A DNA stretch of 64,000 bases from Hyalangium ruber (GCF_034259325.1 NZ_JAXIVS010000003.1:62001-126000); one strand, 5' to 3'. Shown: positions 1-11,053, numbered from the stretch's first letter. Numbers and translations: made by a program. Notes: generated from the letters alone by a model not told the origin.

Positions 1-416
1 CCGAGGCAGGCTCGAGCTGGTTCCTGCCGCGAATCGTCGGGATGGGACGCGCGCTCGACTGGATGGTGAGTGGCCGTCTGATTCAAGCGGAAGAGGCACT
101 CGGCGCGGGCCTGGTCCGGTCCCTCCACGAGCCTGACGCACTGCTCGATGCCGCCTATGCGCTCGCTCGCGAGCTGGTCGAGACCACCGCACCGGTGTCC
201 GTCGCCGTCATCCGGCAGGCGCTCTACCGGATGAGCGCTCTGCCCTCGCCCGAGCCCGCCTTCGCGCTCGACAGCCAGCTCATCGCGAGCTGTGGGCAGA
301 ACACGGACGCCGTGGAGGGAGTGATGTCCTTCCTGCAGAAACGGCCCGCGAGGTTCACCCGAACGGTCCAGCAGGACCTGCCAGCGTTCCTGCCCTGGCG
401 GGAGCAGAAGTCATGA
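1..416 (+). CDS. Enoyl-CoA hydratase/isomerase (crotonase) family, 5'-truncated by window edge
   Basis: Only the C-terminal 137 residues are in the window; the frame is open from base 3 and the true start lies upstream. The visible part has the crotonase pattern G-S-S-W-F-L-P-R-I-V-G followed by 'SGRLIQAEEALGAGLV', the family's signature after the active-site core, and the usual helical C-terminal trimerisation tail. The family hydrates or isomerises enoyl-CoA thioesters. Its stop overlaps the next ATG by 4 nt, so it belongs to the downstream fatty-acid operon. The oxyanion-hole and catalytic residues are outside the window, so the exact reaction cannot be judged. Confidence 0.85.
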   Translation, partial: EAGSSWFLPRIVGMGRALDWMVSGRLIQAEEALGAGLVRSLHEPDALLDAAYALARELVETTAPVSVAVIRQALYRMSALPSPEPAFALDSQLIASCGQNTDAVEGVMSFLQKRPARFTRTVQQDLPAFLPWREQKS

Positions 417-1081
417 GCCCCGCCGCTCGACGCTGGAAGAGGCTCGAACCGGATACGCGCCGGGAGCAGATCCTGGAGTGCGCCGTGCGGCTGTTCGGTG
501 AGCGTCCCTATGCGGAAGTCTCCACCACGGACATCGCCAAGGCAGCGGGCGTTGCCCGGGGGTTGCTCAACCACTACTTCGGGCAGAAGCGGGACCTCTA
601 CCTGAAGGTCGTGAAGCGAATGCTGCTCATGCCCGGCCTGGAAGAGAGCGTGCCGATGACCGGAAACCTGCGAGAGCGCGTAGAGCGCAGCGTCGAGTGG
701 TACCTCGACACGGTGGCGACCCACGGAAAGACCTACGTGGCGGTCACCGGCACGGGAGGCATCGGCTCGGATCCAGAGGTCGAACGCATCATCTTGGAGG
801 CGGACGATGTGGCCGCCGCGAAGACGCTCGCGTTCCTGGGGCTCAAGGTCGAGGTTGGCAGTGACGCGCGACAGCGGGCGATGATCCGCTCCTACGGCGG
901 ACTGGTGAAGGCCACCATTCGCGAGTGGATCCGCGGCGGAACCATCACCCGAGAGGAAGCACACCTGCTCTTGAGCGAGGCGCTGATCACCATCGTGCGT
1001 GACGTGCTCCCCCGACTGCCAGAGCAAGCTCACCCCGAGCAGGGCGATGCCCGGGCACCGAAGACAGGGCCCAAGCGATGA
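413..1081 (+). CDS. TetR/AcrR family transcriptional regulator
   Basis: 222 aa. The N-terminal 60-70 residues have the TetR helix-turn-helix pattern: 'REQILECAVRLFGERPYAEVSTTDIAKAAGVARGLL' is interrupted by family-typical spacing, followed by N-H-Y-F and K-R-D-L-Y. The C-terminal domain is helical and unclassified, as expected for a ligand-binding domain. The start overlaps the preceding crotonase stop (ATGA) and the end overlaps the following SDR start (ATGA), so it is translated with catabolic genes. It probably senses an acyl-CoA or related intermediate of the operon (inference). No operator for it can be recognised because the operon promoter is outside the window. Confidence 0.88.
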   Translation: MSPAARRWKRLEPDTRREQILECAVRLFGERPYAEVSTTDIAKAAGVARGLLNHYFGQKRDLYLKVVKRMLLMPGLEESVPMTGNLRERVERSVEWYLDTVATHGKTYVAVTGTGGIGSDPEVERIILEADDVAAAKTLAFLGLKVEVGSDARQRAMIRSYGGLVKATIREWIRGGTITREEAHLLLSEALITIVRDVLPRLPEQAHPEQGDARAPKTGPKR

Positions 1082-1920
1082 CGGGAAGAGCGGAGGCCTC
1101 GAGGCCACTGGCGGGACGCACACTGTTGATGTCTGGCGGAAGCCGCGGCATCGGGCTGGCGATTGGCGTCGCGGCGGGACGGCTGGGTGCCAACGTCGCG
1201 CTGCTGGCGAAGACCGACACTCCGGATCCCCGGCTGCCCGGGACCGTACATACGGCGGCCGCGGAGATCGAAACAGCGGGCGGTCAGGCGCTCGCGGTGG
1301 TGGGCGACGTCCGCGACGAGGCGGACGTGCAGCGGGCCGTCGACGCGACCGTGGCCCGGTTTGGCGGCATCGACTTCTGTGTCAACAACGCCAGCGCCCT
1401 CGCTCCGCTCAAGACCGAGGAGCTGACCATCAAGCGCTTCGATCTGATGCAGCAGATCCAGCTCCGGGGGACGTTTCTTCTGACGCGCTCGGCGCTTCCG
1501 CACCTGCGGCGCTCCCCCCACCCGCACATCCTCTCGCTCTCTCCGCCAGTCAACCTCGCGCCGCACTGGATGGGCCTGCACCCGGCGTACACGCTCGCCA
1601 AGTACGGGATGACCCTGCTCACGCTCGGCTGGGCCGCGGAGTTCGCCGAGGCCGGCATTGCCGCGAACACGCTCTGGCCCCGGACGCTTATCGCCACCGC
1701 CGCGGTGAAGAATCTGCTCGGCGGCGACACCTCGATGCAGAGAGCCCGCGCGCCGGAGATCATGGCGGACGCCGCCGTGGCCATCCTCCAGCGCTCGCCG
1801 CGCGACTGCACCGGGCAGACCTTCATCGACGAAGACATCCTCCGCGCCGAAGGCGTTACCGACTTCAGCCGCTACGGAGGGGGCTCCGACGTCATGCTCG
1901 ACCTCTACGTCGACCCCTGA
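1078..1920 (+). CDS. Short-chain dehydrogenase/reductase, HSDL2-like
   Basis: 280 aa Rossmann-fold oxidoreductase. The nucleotide-binding turn is G-G-S-R-G-I-G near residue 20. The usual N-N-A-G is N-N-A-S, as in the HSDL2/citronellol-dehydrogenase-like branch. The catalytic Y-x-x-x-K is Y171-K175. It oxidises or reduces a hydroxyl/carbonyl group on an unknown substrate; the operon points to a branched or long-chain lipid intermediate. It overlaps the TetR stop by 4 nt and is followed 47 nt later by the acyl-CoA ligase. The HSDL2-like assignment rests on the NNAS motif and overall pattern, not on a search. Confidence 0.85.
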   Translation: MTGRAEASRPLAGRTLLMSGGSRGIGLAIGVAAGRLGANVALLAKTDTPDPRLPGTVHTAAAEIETAGGQALAVVGDVRDEADVQRAVDATVARFGGIDFCVNNASALAPLKTEELTIKRFDLMQQIQLRGTFLLTRSALPHLRRSPHPHILSLSPPVNLAPHWMGLHPAYTLAKYGMTLLTLGWAAEFAEAGIAANTLWPRTLIATAAVKNLLGGDTSMQRARAPEIMADAAVAILQRSPRDCTGQTFIDEDILRAEGVTDFSRYGGGSDVMLDLYVDP

Positions 1921-1967
1921 AGAGGAACACATCAGCACGTTTGACCACTGAACCGCAGGAGGTGCCC

Positions 1968-3806
1968 ATGGGTGCGTCTATCGCAGACCTGGAAGCGCAG
2001 TGCCAAGCACGGGCGGACAAGCTCACGCTGCCGCTCCTCCTCAAACGCAATGCGGAGGAGTACGCGGGTGCTCCCGCTCTCAGCGCTGGCGACACGACGC
2101 TCACCTGGGCACAGGTACGCGAGCGGACCGCCGCGCTCTCTCGTGGGCTCGGCACCCTCGGGCTGAAGAGAGGCGAGCGGATGCTGATCATGATGTCCAG
2201 TCGGCCCGAGCACTGGATCATCGATTACGCCGCGGTCCATCTCGCCGCCATCCCCTGCACCGCCTACCAGACACTGAGCACCGAGCAGGTGGGCTACGTC
2301 GCGAAGCACAGCGGAGCCACGGTGGTGGTGCTGGAGGGCGCGGACGAGGTCGCACGGTGGCGGCCGGTGCTCGAAACGCTCACGGCCCTCAAGCGGATCA
2401 TCGTCATCAATGGGTCGGCCGTCCCGGCTGGCGATGCGCGCTTCGTCTCCTTCGCGGAGCTCGAGGCCGAGGGGAGCAGGCTTCACCAGGAGGATCCCCG
2501 GGTCTTCGAAGAGAGCTGGAAGAGCATCCGGCCCGAAGACCCGATCGCGATGATGTACACCTCGGGGACCACCGGCGAGCCCAAGGGCGTGGTGCTGAGC
2601 CATCGCAATGCCTTCTACGAGGCGATCTCGGTGGATCTCTGCATCCCCACGCCGATGCAGGCCCCCTCGATTGCCTATCTCCCGCTGGCGCACATCGCCG
2701 AGCGCGAGCTCGGCCTCTACCGCGCGGCCTACAAAGCACTGCATGTGCATATCTGCGCGGATCCGGCGGGCGTAGTGCCGCTGCTGGCCAAGGTGCGGCC
2801 TCCCGCGTTCTTCGGCGTCCCTCGCGTCTGGGAGAAGCTCGCCGGAGGCCTGCGGGCGAAGCTGGGCACGCTCGAGCCTCCCCAGCGCGAGGCCATCATG
2901 GCGGCCCACGCGGTGGCCCTGGAGGCCTTCCGGATCGAAGGCTCTGGAAGAGCGGTACCTCCAGAGCTCGCCCAGAAGGTCAAAGAGGCGGATGCCAAGG
3001 TCCTCCAGCCCCTGCGCCGAACGCTCGGGCTGGACGCGCTCGATTGGGCGAGCAGCGGCGCGGCGCCAATCCCCGTCGAGGTGCTCGAGTACCTCGGTGG
3101 CTTCGGGATCAGGGTGCTGGAGGTCTGGGGAATGAGTGAGACCACGGGGTGCGCCACCCTCAGCACGCCCGGGGACTTTCGCGTCGGCGGCGTAGGCCGG
3201 CCCATCCCGGGGCTGCAGGTCCGGCTGGCCGAGGACGGGGAGATCTTCGTCCGCGGCCCCGTGGTGTTCCTCGGCTACCTCGACGCGAGCGGTGAGATCA
3301 TCCGGGCGACCGACGCGGACGGCTGGCTCGCCACGGGCGACATCGGCACGCTCGACTCCGATGGATTCCTCACCATCACCGATCGCAAGAAGGAGCTCCT
3401 CATCACCTCGAGCGGAAAGAACATCGCTCCTTCCAAGATCGAGAACATGCTGCGCGCGCACCCCCTCATCGGTCAGGCGATCGCGATTGGGGATGGCTGG
3501 CCTTATGTGACGGCACTCATCTGCCTCGACGCGGACGCAGCACCGGTCTGGGCCAAGGCGTTCGGCCTCGCACCGCGGTCGATCAATGAGCTTGCTCGCG
3601 ATCCGGCGATTCAGGCGGAGCTCCTCTCGCTCGTTGCCTCGGTCAACACCCGGCTCTCCCGAGCGGAGCAGATCAAACGCTTCGAAGTGGTCACCGAGAC
3701 CTGGTCTCCCATGACGGGCGAGCTCACCCCCACCCTCAAGCTCAAGCGCCGCGTCCTCCTCAAGCAGTACGCCGAGCGCATCGCCACGCTCTACGTGGAC
3801 GCCTGA
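1968..3806 (+). CDS. Long-chain fatty acid--CoA ligase (AMP-dependent synthetase)
   Basis: 612 aa. I start at ATG 1968 because it has a good Shine-Dalgarno (CAGGAGG) and the ANL-family N terminus begins there; the frame is open further upstream but is non-coding there. The AMP-binding P-loop Y-T-S-G-T-T-G-E-P-K-G lies at about residues 197-207. It is followed by 'LPLAHIAER', typical of long-chain enzymes, 'WGMSETTG', and the hinge region 'TGDIG...TDRKKELLITSSGKNIAP'. It activates a fatty acid to acyl-AMP and then acyl-CoA in the cytoplasm. In this operon it would feed the following dehydrogenases and FadB/FadA-type enzymes. Confidence 0.93.
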   Translation: MGASIADLEAQCQARADKLTLPLLLKRNAEEYAGAPALSAGDTTLTWAQVRERTAALSRGLGTLGLKRGERMLIMMSSRPEHWIIDYAAVHLAAIPCTAYQTLSTEQVGYVAKHSGATVVVLEGADEVARWRPVLETLTALKRIIVINGSAVPAGDARFVSFAELEAEGSRLHQEDPRVFEESWKSIRPEDPIAMMYTSGTTGEPKGVVLSHRNAFYEAISVDLCIPTPMQAPSIAYLPLAHIAERELGLYRAAYKALHVHICADPAGVVPLLAKVRPPAFFGVPRVWEKLAGGLRAKLGTLEPPQREAIMAAHAVALEAFRIEGSGRAVPPELAQKVKEADAKVLQPLRRTLGLDALDWASSGAAPIPVEVLEYLGGFGIRVLEVWGMSETTGCATLSTPGDFRVGGVGRPIPGLQVRLAEDGEIFVRGPVVFLGYLDASGEIIRATDADGWLATGDIGTLDSDGFLTITDRKKELLITSSGKNIAPSKIENMLRAHPLIGQAIAIGDGWPYVTALICLDADAAPVWAKAFGLAPRSINELARDPAIQAELLSLVASVNTRLSRAEQIKRFEVVTETWSPMTGELTPTLKLKRRVLLKQYAERIATLYVDA

Positions 3807-3841
3807 CTCCTCACGCACCGGATCCACACCAAGGCCCCCTC

Positions 3842-4981
3842 ATGTACGCGAGAACACCGGAGCACGCCTCGTTCGCTGACGCCATCGACGCGTTCTGCCG
3901 CGCCAAGACAGGGACGCGAGCACAGCGCGACGCCCTCACCCAGAACGGCACCGAGGCCCACAGCCCCGCGATCTACGCGCAGATGGCGGAGCTGGGTTGG
4001 CTCGGGGCGGGCATCTCGCCAGACCATGGCGGCTCGGGTGGTGGCATGACCGACGTCTGTCTCTTCGCCGAGCGGACCGCGTACGGACTTGCCCCGGTAG
4101 GGGGCTACATCACCACCGCGGTCGCCGCCGGCCCGTATGCGAAGTTCGGGACCGAGGCCCAGAAAGAGAAAATCCTCGGTGGTATCGCCCGTGGCCGCGT
4201 GGAGGCGATCGCGATCTCCGAGCCTGGGGCGGGCTCGGACGTCGCCGCACTCACCTGCCGCGCGGTCCGGGTCTCGGGCGGCTTCATCATCAACGGGCAG
4301 AAGACCTGGTGCTCGAACGCCCACCTCGCGGACCACATCCTGCTCGTGGCAAGAACCGACCCCTCGGGCTCGCGGCACGAGGGCCTCACCATGTTCTGCG
4401 TCCCCACGGGTACACCGGGGATGGAGATTCGCGGCATCCCCACCCTGGGTGGCAAGGAAGTCAACGACGTCTTCTTCACCGACTGCTTCCTGCCCGAGAG
4501 CGCCGTGGTCGGTACCGTGGACCAGGCCTGGAAACAGCTCATGGCGGGGCTCAACAGCGAGCGGCTCATCCTCGCCGCGTCCATGCTCGGTCGCGGCCGG
4601 CGCGCGTTCGATGACGCCGTCGCGTATGTGAAGGAGCGCAAGCAGTTCGGCCGGCCTGTCGGCTCCTTCCAGGCGCTCAAGCACCGGATCGCGGACCTTG
4701 CCACCGAGCTCGATTGCTGTGAGCTGCTCGTCTACCGGGTGGCCGCGATGGCGGATGAAGCCCCTGAGCGGATGCTTCCCCGCGAGGCCTCGATGGCCAA
4801 GCTGAAGACGACCGAGACGGCCAAGCGCGTGGCCATCGAGGGCATGCAGATGATGGGGGGCTACGGTTACGCCACCGAGTACGACATGGAGTCGCATCTG
4901 CGCGCGACGGTGATCTCCACCGTCTTTGGCGGCACGAGCGAGATCCAGCGCGACATCATCGGCAAGACGTTCGGGCTCTAG
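3842..4981 (+). CDS. Acyl-CoA dehydrogenase, IVD/LCAD-type
   Basis: 379 aa FAD enzyme catalysing the first oxidation of beta-oxidation. Middle-domain flavin motifs 'ISEPGAGSDVAAL' and 'GQKTWCSNA' and the C-terminal 'MQMMGGYGY...VFGGTSEIQRD' are visible. The position of the MCAD catalytic Glu (E in YEGT) is a glycine here, but a Glu occurs in 'NSERL' (E240), the site used by isovaleryl- and long-chain acyl-CoA dehydrogenases. That suggests a branched or long substrate (inference). It sits 35 nt after the ligase and 29 nt before a second dehydrogenase in the same operon. Confidence 0.92.
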   Translation: MYARTPEHASFADAIDAFCRAKTGTRAQRDALTQNGTEAHSPAIYAQMAELGWLGAGISPDHGGSGGGMTDVCLFAERTAYGLAPVGGYITTAVAAGPYAKFGTEAQKEKILGGIARGRVEAIAISEPGAGSDVAALTCRAVRVSGGFIINGQKTWCSNAHLADHILLVARTDPSGSRHEGLTMFCVPTGTPGMEIRGIPTLGGKEVNDVFFTDCFLPESAVVGTVDQAWKQLMAGLNSERLILAASMLGRGRRAFDDAVAYVKERKQFGRPVGSFQALKHRIADLATELDCCELLVYRVAAMADEAPERMLPREASMAKLKTTETAKRVAIEGMQMMGGYGYATEYDMESHLRATVISTVFGGTSEIQRDIIGKTFGL

Positions 4982-5010
4982 ACGAAGACCATGAGCGGAG
5001 AGAGACAGAC

Positions 5011-6159
5011 ATGACGGCACGTTCCCGATGGAGCTCGGATGAGCTCGAGCAGGTGCGCGGGCTTGCGGCCACCTACTTCACGAAAGAGGTCCTCCCCAAC
5101 GTGCCCAAGCACGTGGCCCAGGGCTATCCGGACAAGGCGCTCTACCGGCGAGCGGGCGAGCTGGGCCTGCTCTGCATGTCCATTCCGGAGGCCTACGGCG
5201 GCGGCGGCGGCACGTTCGCGCACGAGACGGTCCTGCTCGAGGAGCAGATCCGCGCGGGCGATCCCTCGATGGGTTTCGCGGTGCATTGCACCATCGTCGC
5301 GCACTACCTGCTCGCCTATGCGTCCGAGGCCCAGAAGAAGAAGTGGCTGCCCAAGCTCGCCAGCGGCGAGTGGGTGGGCGCCATTGCCATGACCGAGCCG
5401 GGGACCGGCTCGGATCTCCAGGCCATCTCCACCCGCGCGGTACGCGACGGCGACTTCTATCGGGTGAGCGGCTCGAAGACGTTCATCTCCAACGGCCACG
5501 TCTGCGACTTCCTCATCATCGCCGCGCGAACAGGGGACGCGAAGGGTCACGCCGGGATTTCGCTCCTGTGCGCCGAGGTCTCCGACACGACGCCCGGCTT
5601 CCAGCGGGGCCGGATCCTCGACAAGCTAGGCGGCAAGGGCCAGGACACGACCGAGCTCTTCTTCGATGACCTGAAGATCCCCGCCGTCAACCTGCTCGGA
5701 GGCGAGGAGGGCAACGGGTTCGTGCAGCTGATGCAGCAGCTCCCCCAGGAGCGGCTGAGCACGGCGATCCTCGCCATGGCGAGCCTCGATCGCGCCGTGG
5801 AGGTGACGATCGAGTACACCAAGCAGCGTCACGTCTTCGGCAAGCCGCTCTTCGCCTTGCAGAACACGCGCTTCGAGCTGGCGGAGTGTGCGACCCTGAG
5901 GCGTGTCTGCCGCACCTTCATCGATGACTGCATCGCATCCCACCTCGAGGGCAAGCTCGACGTGACCACGGCGGCCATGGCCAAGTACTGGGTGACGGAC
6001 CAGTCCTGCATCGTCGCCGACCGCTGCCTGCAATTGTTCGGCGGGTACGGGTACATGAAGGAGTATCCCATCGCCCACCTGTTCGCCGATACCCGCGTCT
6101 TGCGGATTCTTGCCGGTGCGAACGAGATCATGAAAGAGCTCGTCGCCCGTTCCCTGTAG
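5011..6159 (+). CDS. Acyl-CoA dehydrogenase, LCAD-like
   Basis: 382 aa second acyl-CoA dehydrogenase, not a near-copy of the preceding one. It shows '[13 protein letters not shown]', 'GSKTFISNG', 'LPQERL', '[11 protein letters not shown]' and an end of '[15 protein letters not shown]', closely matching the long-chain enzyme pattern. E247 in 'LPQERL' is at the LCAD/IVD catalytic base position, while the MCAD-type Glu position is Ala. The start has a purine-rich GGAGAGAG leader. Two dissimilar dehydrogenases in one operon suggest stepwise oxidation of a chain whose shape changes, for example with methyl branches (inference). Confidence 0.92.
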   Translation: MTARSRWSSDELEQVRGLAATYFTKEVLPNVPKHVAQGYPDKALYRRAGELGLLCMSIPEAYGGGGGTFAHETVLLEEQIRAGDPSMGFAVHCTIVAHYLLAYASEAQKKKWLPKLASGEWVGAIAMTEPGTGSDLQAISTRAVRDGDFYRVSGSKTFISNGHVCDFLIIAARTGDAKGHAGISLLCAEVSDTTPGFQRGRILDKLGGKGQDTTELFFDDLKIPAVNLLGGEEGNGFVQLMQQLPQERLSTAILAMASLDRAVEVTIEYTKQRHVFGKPLFALQNTRFELAECATLRRVCRTFIDDCIASHLEGKLDVTTAAMAKYWVTDQSCIVADRCLQLFGGYGYMKEYPIAHLFADTRVLRILAGANEIMKELVARSL

Positions 6160-6190
6160 CCCCATTCAACCGTTCCCAAGGAGGCTCCCA

Positions 6191-7402
<1,212 letters not shown>

Positions 7403-7442
7403 TCCCCTCCCCTTTCCCTTCCGACAAGATTCGAGCAACCCC

Positions 7443-9620
7443 ATGAGTGAGCAGAACACCATCCGCTGGGAACGAGACGCCGACGGCATCGTGGTCTTGA
7501 CGCTGGATGACCCGAGCCAGTCCGCCAACACCATGAACGCCGCGTACCTGAAGTCCATGCGCGCGACCGTGGACCGCCTCGTCAAGGAGAAGGCCGACAT
7601 CACGGGCGTGATCATCACCTCGGCGAAGAAGACGTTCTTCGCGGGCGGTGACCTGAATGATCTGCGCAACGTGAAGAAGGAAGAGGCCAGGCAGACCTTC
7701 GAGCTTGGGCAGGAGATCAAGGCGCAGCTGCGCGCGCTGGAGACCCTCGGCAAGCCCGTCGTCGCGGCGATCAACGGCGCGGCACTTGGAGGCGGGCTCG
7801 AGATCGCGCTCGCGTGTCACCACCGCATCGTCGCCGACGTCAAGGGCGCGCAGATCGGACTGCCGGAGGTAACGCTCGGGCTGCTGCCCGGCGGCGGCGG
7901 CGTGGTGCGCACGGTGCGCATGCTCGGCATCGTGGATGCGCTGATGAAGGTCCTGCTCCAGGGCCAGCGCTATCGTCCCCAGGAGGCCAAGGAGGTCGGC
8001 CTCGTCCACGAGGTGGTGGGCTCGGTGGATGCGCTCCTGCCCGCCGCCAAGGCCTGGGTGAAGGCGAATCCGGCCGCACAGCAGCCGTGGGATCAGAAGG
8101 GCTACAAGATCCCCGGGGGTACGCCCTCCTCTCCGGCTCTCGCGGCGAACCTGCCCGCCTTCCCCGCCAACCTGCGCAAGCAGCTCAAGGGGGCGAACAT
8201 GCCCGCGCCGCGCGCCATCATGGCCGTGGCCGTCGAGAGCACGCAGGTGGACGTCGAGACCGCGTTCACCATCGAGTCACGCTACTTCACCGAGCTGGCC
8301 ACCGGGCAGGTCGCGAAGAACATGATTCAGGCGTTCTTCTTCGACATGCAGCACATCAACTCGGGCGGCGGCCGTCCCAAGGGCTTCCCGCAGCACACGG
8401 CGAAGAAGGTCGGCATCCTCGGCGCCGGCATGATGGGCGCCGGCATCGCCTATGTGTGCGCCAAGGCCGGCATCGACGTGGTACTCAAGGACGTGAGCCT
8501 CGCCTCCGCCGAGAAGGGCAAGCAGTACTCGGTCAAGCTGGTGGAGAAGGATGTCCAGAGGGGCAAATCCACGAAGGAGAAGGGCGAGGCGCTCCTGGCG
8601 CGCATCCACCCCACCACGGACGCCGCTGCGCTCTCGGGCTGTGATCTGGTCATCGAAGCGGTCTTCGAGGACGTGAAGCTCAAGCACCAGGTCTTCCAGG
8701 AGATTCAAGAGCACGTCGCTCCGGACGCGGTGCTTGCCTCCAACACCTCGACCCTGCCGATCACCCTGCTCGCGGAGGGCGTGAAGCGGCCGGCCGACTT
8801 CGTCGGGATGCACTTCTTCTCCCCCGTGGACAAGATGCCGCTGCTCGAGCTCATCGCGGGCAAGAAGACGAGCGACGCCACGCTCGCGAAGGCGATCGAC
8901 ATCGCCGTCCAGATTGGAAAGACGCCCATCGTCGTCAACGACAGCCGGGGCTTCTTCACCAGCCGGGTGATCGGCACGTTCCTCAATGAGGCCGTTGCCA
9001 TGGTGGGCGAAGGCATCGCCCCCGCGTCGATCGAGCAGGCGGGCCTCCAGGCGGGCTACCCCGCCGCTCCGCTCCAGTTGATGGACGAACTCACGCTGAC
9101 CCTGCCGCGGAAGATCCGGCTCGAGACGAAGGCCGCCGCCGAGGCCGCTGGCCAGCCCTGGATGGACCACGGCAGCTACGGGGTCATGGACGCGATGATC
9201 GACCTGTACCAGCGCAAGGGTCGCTCCACGGGGGGCGGCTTCTATGACTATGCGGATGGCAAGCGCACGAACCTCTGGCCAGGGCTGGCTCAGCACTTCA
9301 CCAAGCCCGGCCACACCATCCCTTTCGAGGACATGAAGGAGCGGATGCTGTTCGCCGAGGCCATCGACACGGTGCGGTGCTTCGATGAAGGCGTCCTCCG
9401 CTCCGCGGCGGATGCGAACGTGGGCTCCATCCTCGGGATTGGCTTCCCGCCGTGGACGGGCGGCGTCGTGCAGTTCATCAACGGCTACGAAGGGCGTACC
9501 GGCACGGGGCCGCGCGGCTTCGTCACCCGCGCGCGCGAGCTCGCCGAGCGCTACGGCAAGCACTTCCTGCCTCCCGCCTCTCTCGTCGCGAAGGCCGAGC
9601 GCGGAGAGCTCCTGAAGTAG
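7443..9620 (+). CDS. Multifunctional enoyl-CoA hydratase / 3-hydroxyacyl-CoA dehydrogenase (FadB/FadJ-like)
   Basis: 725 aa. ATG 7443 is chosen because the crotonase domain begins immediately (IRWERDADGIVVLTLDDP). The N-terminal crotonase domain (about 1-190) has 'NGAALGGGLEIALACH' and 'LPEVTLGLLPGGGG'. The NAD-binding 3-hydroxyacyl-CoA dehydrogenase domain begins near residue 322 with G-A-G-M-M-G-A-G at 327, then 'SNTSTLPI', 'GMHFFSPVDKMPLLE' and the C-terminal dehydrogenase domains. It performs hydration and NAD-dependent oxidation, passing 3-ketoacyl-CoA to the thiolase encoded just upstream. Confidence 0.95.
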   Translation: MSEQNTIRWERDADGIVVLTLDDPSQSANTMNAAYLKSMRATVDRLVKEKADITGVIITSAKKTFFAGGDLNDLRNVKKEEARQTFELGQEIKAQLRALETLGKPVVAAINGAALGGGLEIALACHHRIVADVKGAQIGLPEVTLGLLPGGGGVVRTVRMLGIVDALMKVLLQGQRYRPQEAKEVGLVHEVVGSVDALLPAAKAWVKANPAAQQPWDQKGYKIPGGTPSSPALAANLPAFPANLRKQLKGANMPAPRAIMAVAVESTQVDVETAFTIESRYFTELATGQVAKNMIQAFFFDMQHINSGGGRPKGFPQHTAKKVGILGAGMMGAGIAYVCAKAGIDVVLKDVSLASAEKGKQYSVKLVEKDVQRGKSTKEKGEALLARIHPTTDAAALSGCDLVIEAVFEDVKLKHQVFQEIQEHVAPDAVLASNTSTLPITLLAEGVKRPADFVGMHFFSPVDKMPLLELIAGKKTSDATLAKAIDIAVQIGKTPIVVNDSRGFFTSRVIGTFLNEAVAMVGEGIAPASIEQAGLQAGYPAAPLQLMDELTLTLPRKIRLETKAAAEAAGQPWMDHGSYGVMDAMIDLYQRKGRSTGGGFYDYADGKRTNLWPGLAQHFTKPGHTIPFEDMKERMLFAEAIDTVRCFDEGVLRSAADANVGSILGIGFPPWTGGVVQFINGYEGRTGTGPRGFVTRARELAERYGKHFLPPASLVAKAERGELLK

Positions 9621-9646
9621 CACCCGCCCACGAAAGGGGTCGTTCC

Positions 9647-11053
9647 ATGGCTCTGAACTCCAGCCGACTTGCCGCCGCTGCGCCTTCGCTCGACGCGAGT
9701 ACACTCGTCGAGAGACAGCGTGCCTACTTCGAGACCCGTGCCACGCTCCCACTCGAGTGGCGGCGGGCGCAGCTTCAGGCGCTCGACCGGGCGGCGCGCA
9801 AGTATGAGGCCGAGATCCTCGCCGCCCTCAAGTCGGACCTCTCGAAGAGTCCAGAGGAGGCCTTCTTCACCGAGGTCGGGAGCATCTACGGCGAGATCAA
9901 GAGCGCGCTGAAGAACGTGAAGGCCTGGATGAAGCCACGGCGCGGCTCGGCGCCCCTCGTCATCCAGCCAGCGAGGGCCTATCAATACGCGGATCCCCTG
10001 GGCGTGACGCTCATCATCTCGCCCTGGAACTACCCCTATCAGCTGTCGATCGCGCCGCTCATCGGCGCGCTCGCGGCTGGCTGCACCGCCGTGCTGAAGC
10101 CCAGCGAACTCTCGCCGGCGACCTCGCGAGTGCTCGCGAGGATGCTGAGCGAGGCCTTCCCCCCGGAGATCGTCTCGGTGGCCGAGGGGGGCGTGGAGGT
10201 GAGCCGGGCGCTCCTCGCGGAGCGCTGGGATCTCATCTTCTTCACCGGAGGAACCCAGGTGGGCCGGGTGGTGGCCGAAGCCGCGGCAAAGCACCTCACG
10301 CCCACCATCCTCGAGCTGGGTGGAAAGAGCCCCTGCATCATCGACCGAAGCGCGGACCTCGAAGTCACCGCGCGCCGCATTGCCTGGGGCAAGTACGTCA
10401 ACGCGGGCCAGACCTGCATCGCGCCGGACTACGTGCTCATTCCCCCCGAGCTCAAGGGCCGCTTCATCGAGCTGGTCCAGCGAGCCGTCCAGAGCTTCTA
10501 CGGCGCCACGGCACGCGCGAGCGGCGACTACGGCCGGATCATCAGTGATCGACACTTCGAGCGCATCTCCGCGCTCGCGGCCGACGGCAAGATTGCCTTC
10601 GGAGGCGAGCGCGATGCACCCAGCCGCTACTTCGCCCCCACCGTCATCACGGATGCGCCCGTGTCGAGCCCGCTGATGCAGGAGGAGATCTTCGGTCCCC
10701 TGCTCCCCCTGGTCGACTGTCCGAGCATCGACGACGCCATCCGCTTCGTGCGCTCCCGCCCCAAGCCGCTCGCCCTCTACACCTTCGCGCGAGACTCCGC
10801 GGTGAACGAGCGCGTCCTCACCGAGACTTCGAGCGGCGGAGCGGTCACCAACGACGTGTGCGTCCACTTCGCCGCCGAGGGGCTCCCTTTTGGCGGCGTG
10901 GGGGAGTCGGGGCTCGGCGGCTACCACGGCCAGGCGAGCTTCGATGCCTTCAGCCACAAGAAGAGCGTGGTCAAACGCCCCTTCGCGCTCGACCTGAAGC
11001 TGCGCTACCCCCCTTACGAGGGCAAGCTCGAGTTCCTCAAGCGCTTCATGTGA
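9647..11053 (+). CDS. Aldehyde dehydrogenase, ALDH3 (fatty aldehyde) type
   Basis: 468 aa. ATG 9647 lies 26 nt after the preceding stop; the longer open frame upstream is non-coding. The catalytic Cys257 is in 'NAGQTCIAPDYVL' and Glu223 in 'LELGGKSPCIID'; 'SPWNYPYQL' is the cofactor region. The short length and the C-terminal 'SHKKSVVKRP...YPPYEGK' fit ALDH3/coniferyl-type enzymes that oxidise medium or long aldehydes. A fatty-aldehyde dehydrogenase at the end of a beta-oxidation operon and opposite a RoxA-like gene would suit oxidation of oligo-isoprenoid aldehydes released from rubber (inference). Confidence 0.93.
   Translation: MALNSSRLAAAAPSLDASTLVERQRAYFETRATLPLEWRRAQLQALDRAARKYEAEILAALKSDLSKSPEEAFFTEVGSIYGEIKSALKNVKAWMKPRRGSAPLVIQPARAYQYADPLGVTLIISPWNYPYQLSIAPLIGALAAGCTAVLKPSELSPATSRVLARMLSEAFPPEIVSVAEGGVEVSRALLAERWDLIFFTGGTQVGRVVAEAAAKHLTPTILELGGKSPCIIDRSADLEVTARRIAWGKYVNAGQTCIAPDYVLIPPELKGRFIELVQRAVQSFYGATARASGDYGRIISDRHFERISALAADGKIAFGGERDAPSRYFAPTVITDAPVSSPLMQEEIFGPLLPLVDCPSIDDAIRFVRSRPKPLALYTFARDSAVNERVLTETSSGGAVTNDVCVHFAAEGLPFGGVGESGLGGYHGQASFDAFSHKKSVVKRPFALDLKLRYPPYEGKLEFLKRFM

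Noticed and set aside
999-1967. Upstream extension of the acyl-CoA ligase frame
   Set aside because: It overlaps the TetR and SDR genes in another frame and has no ANL-family sequence; the Shine-Dalgarno and domain start are at 1,968.
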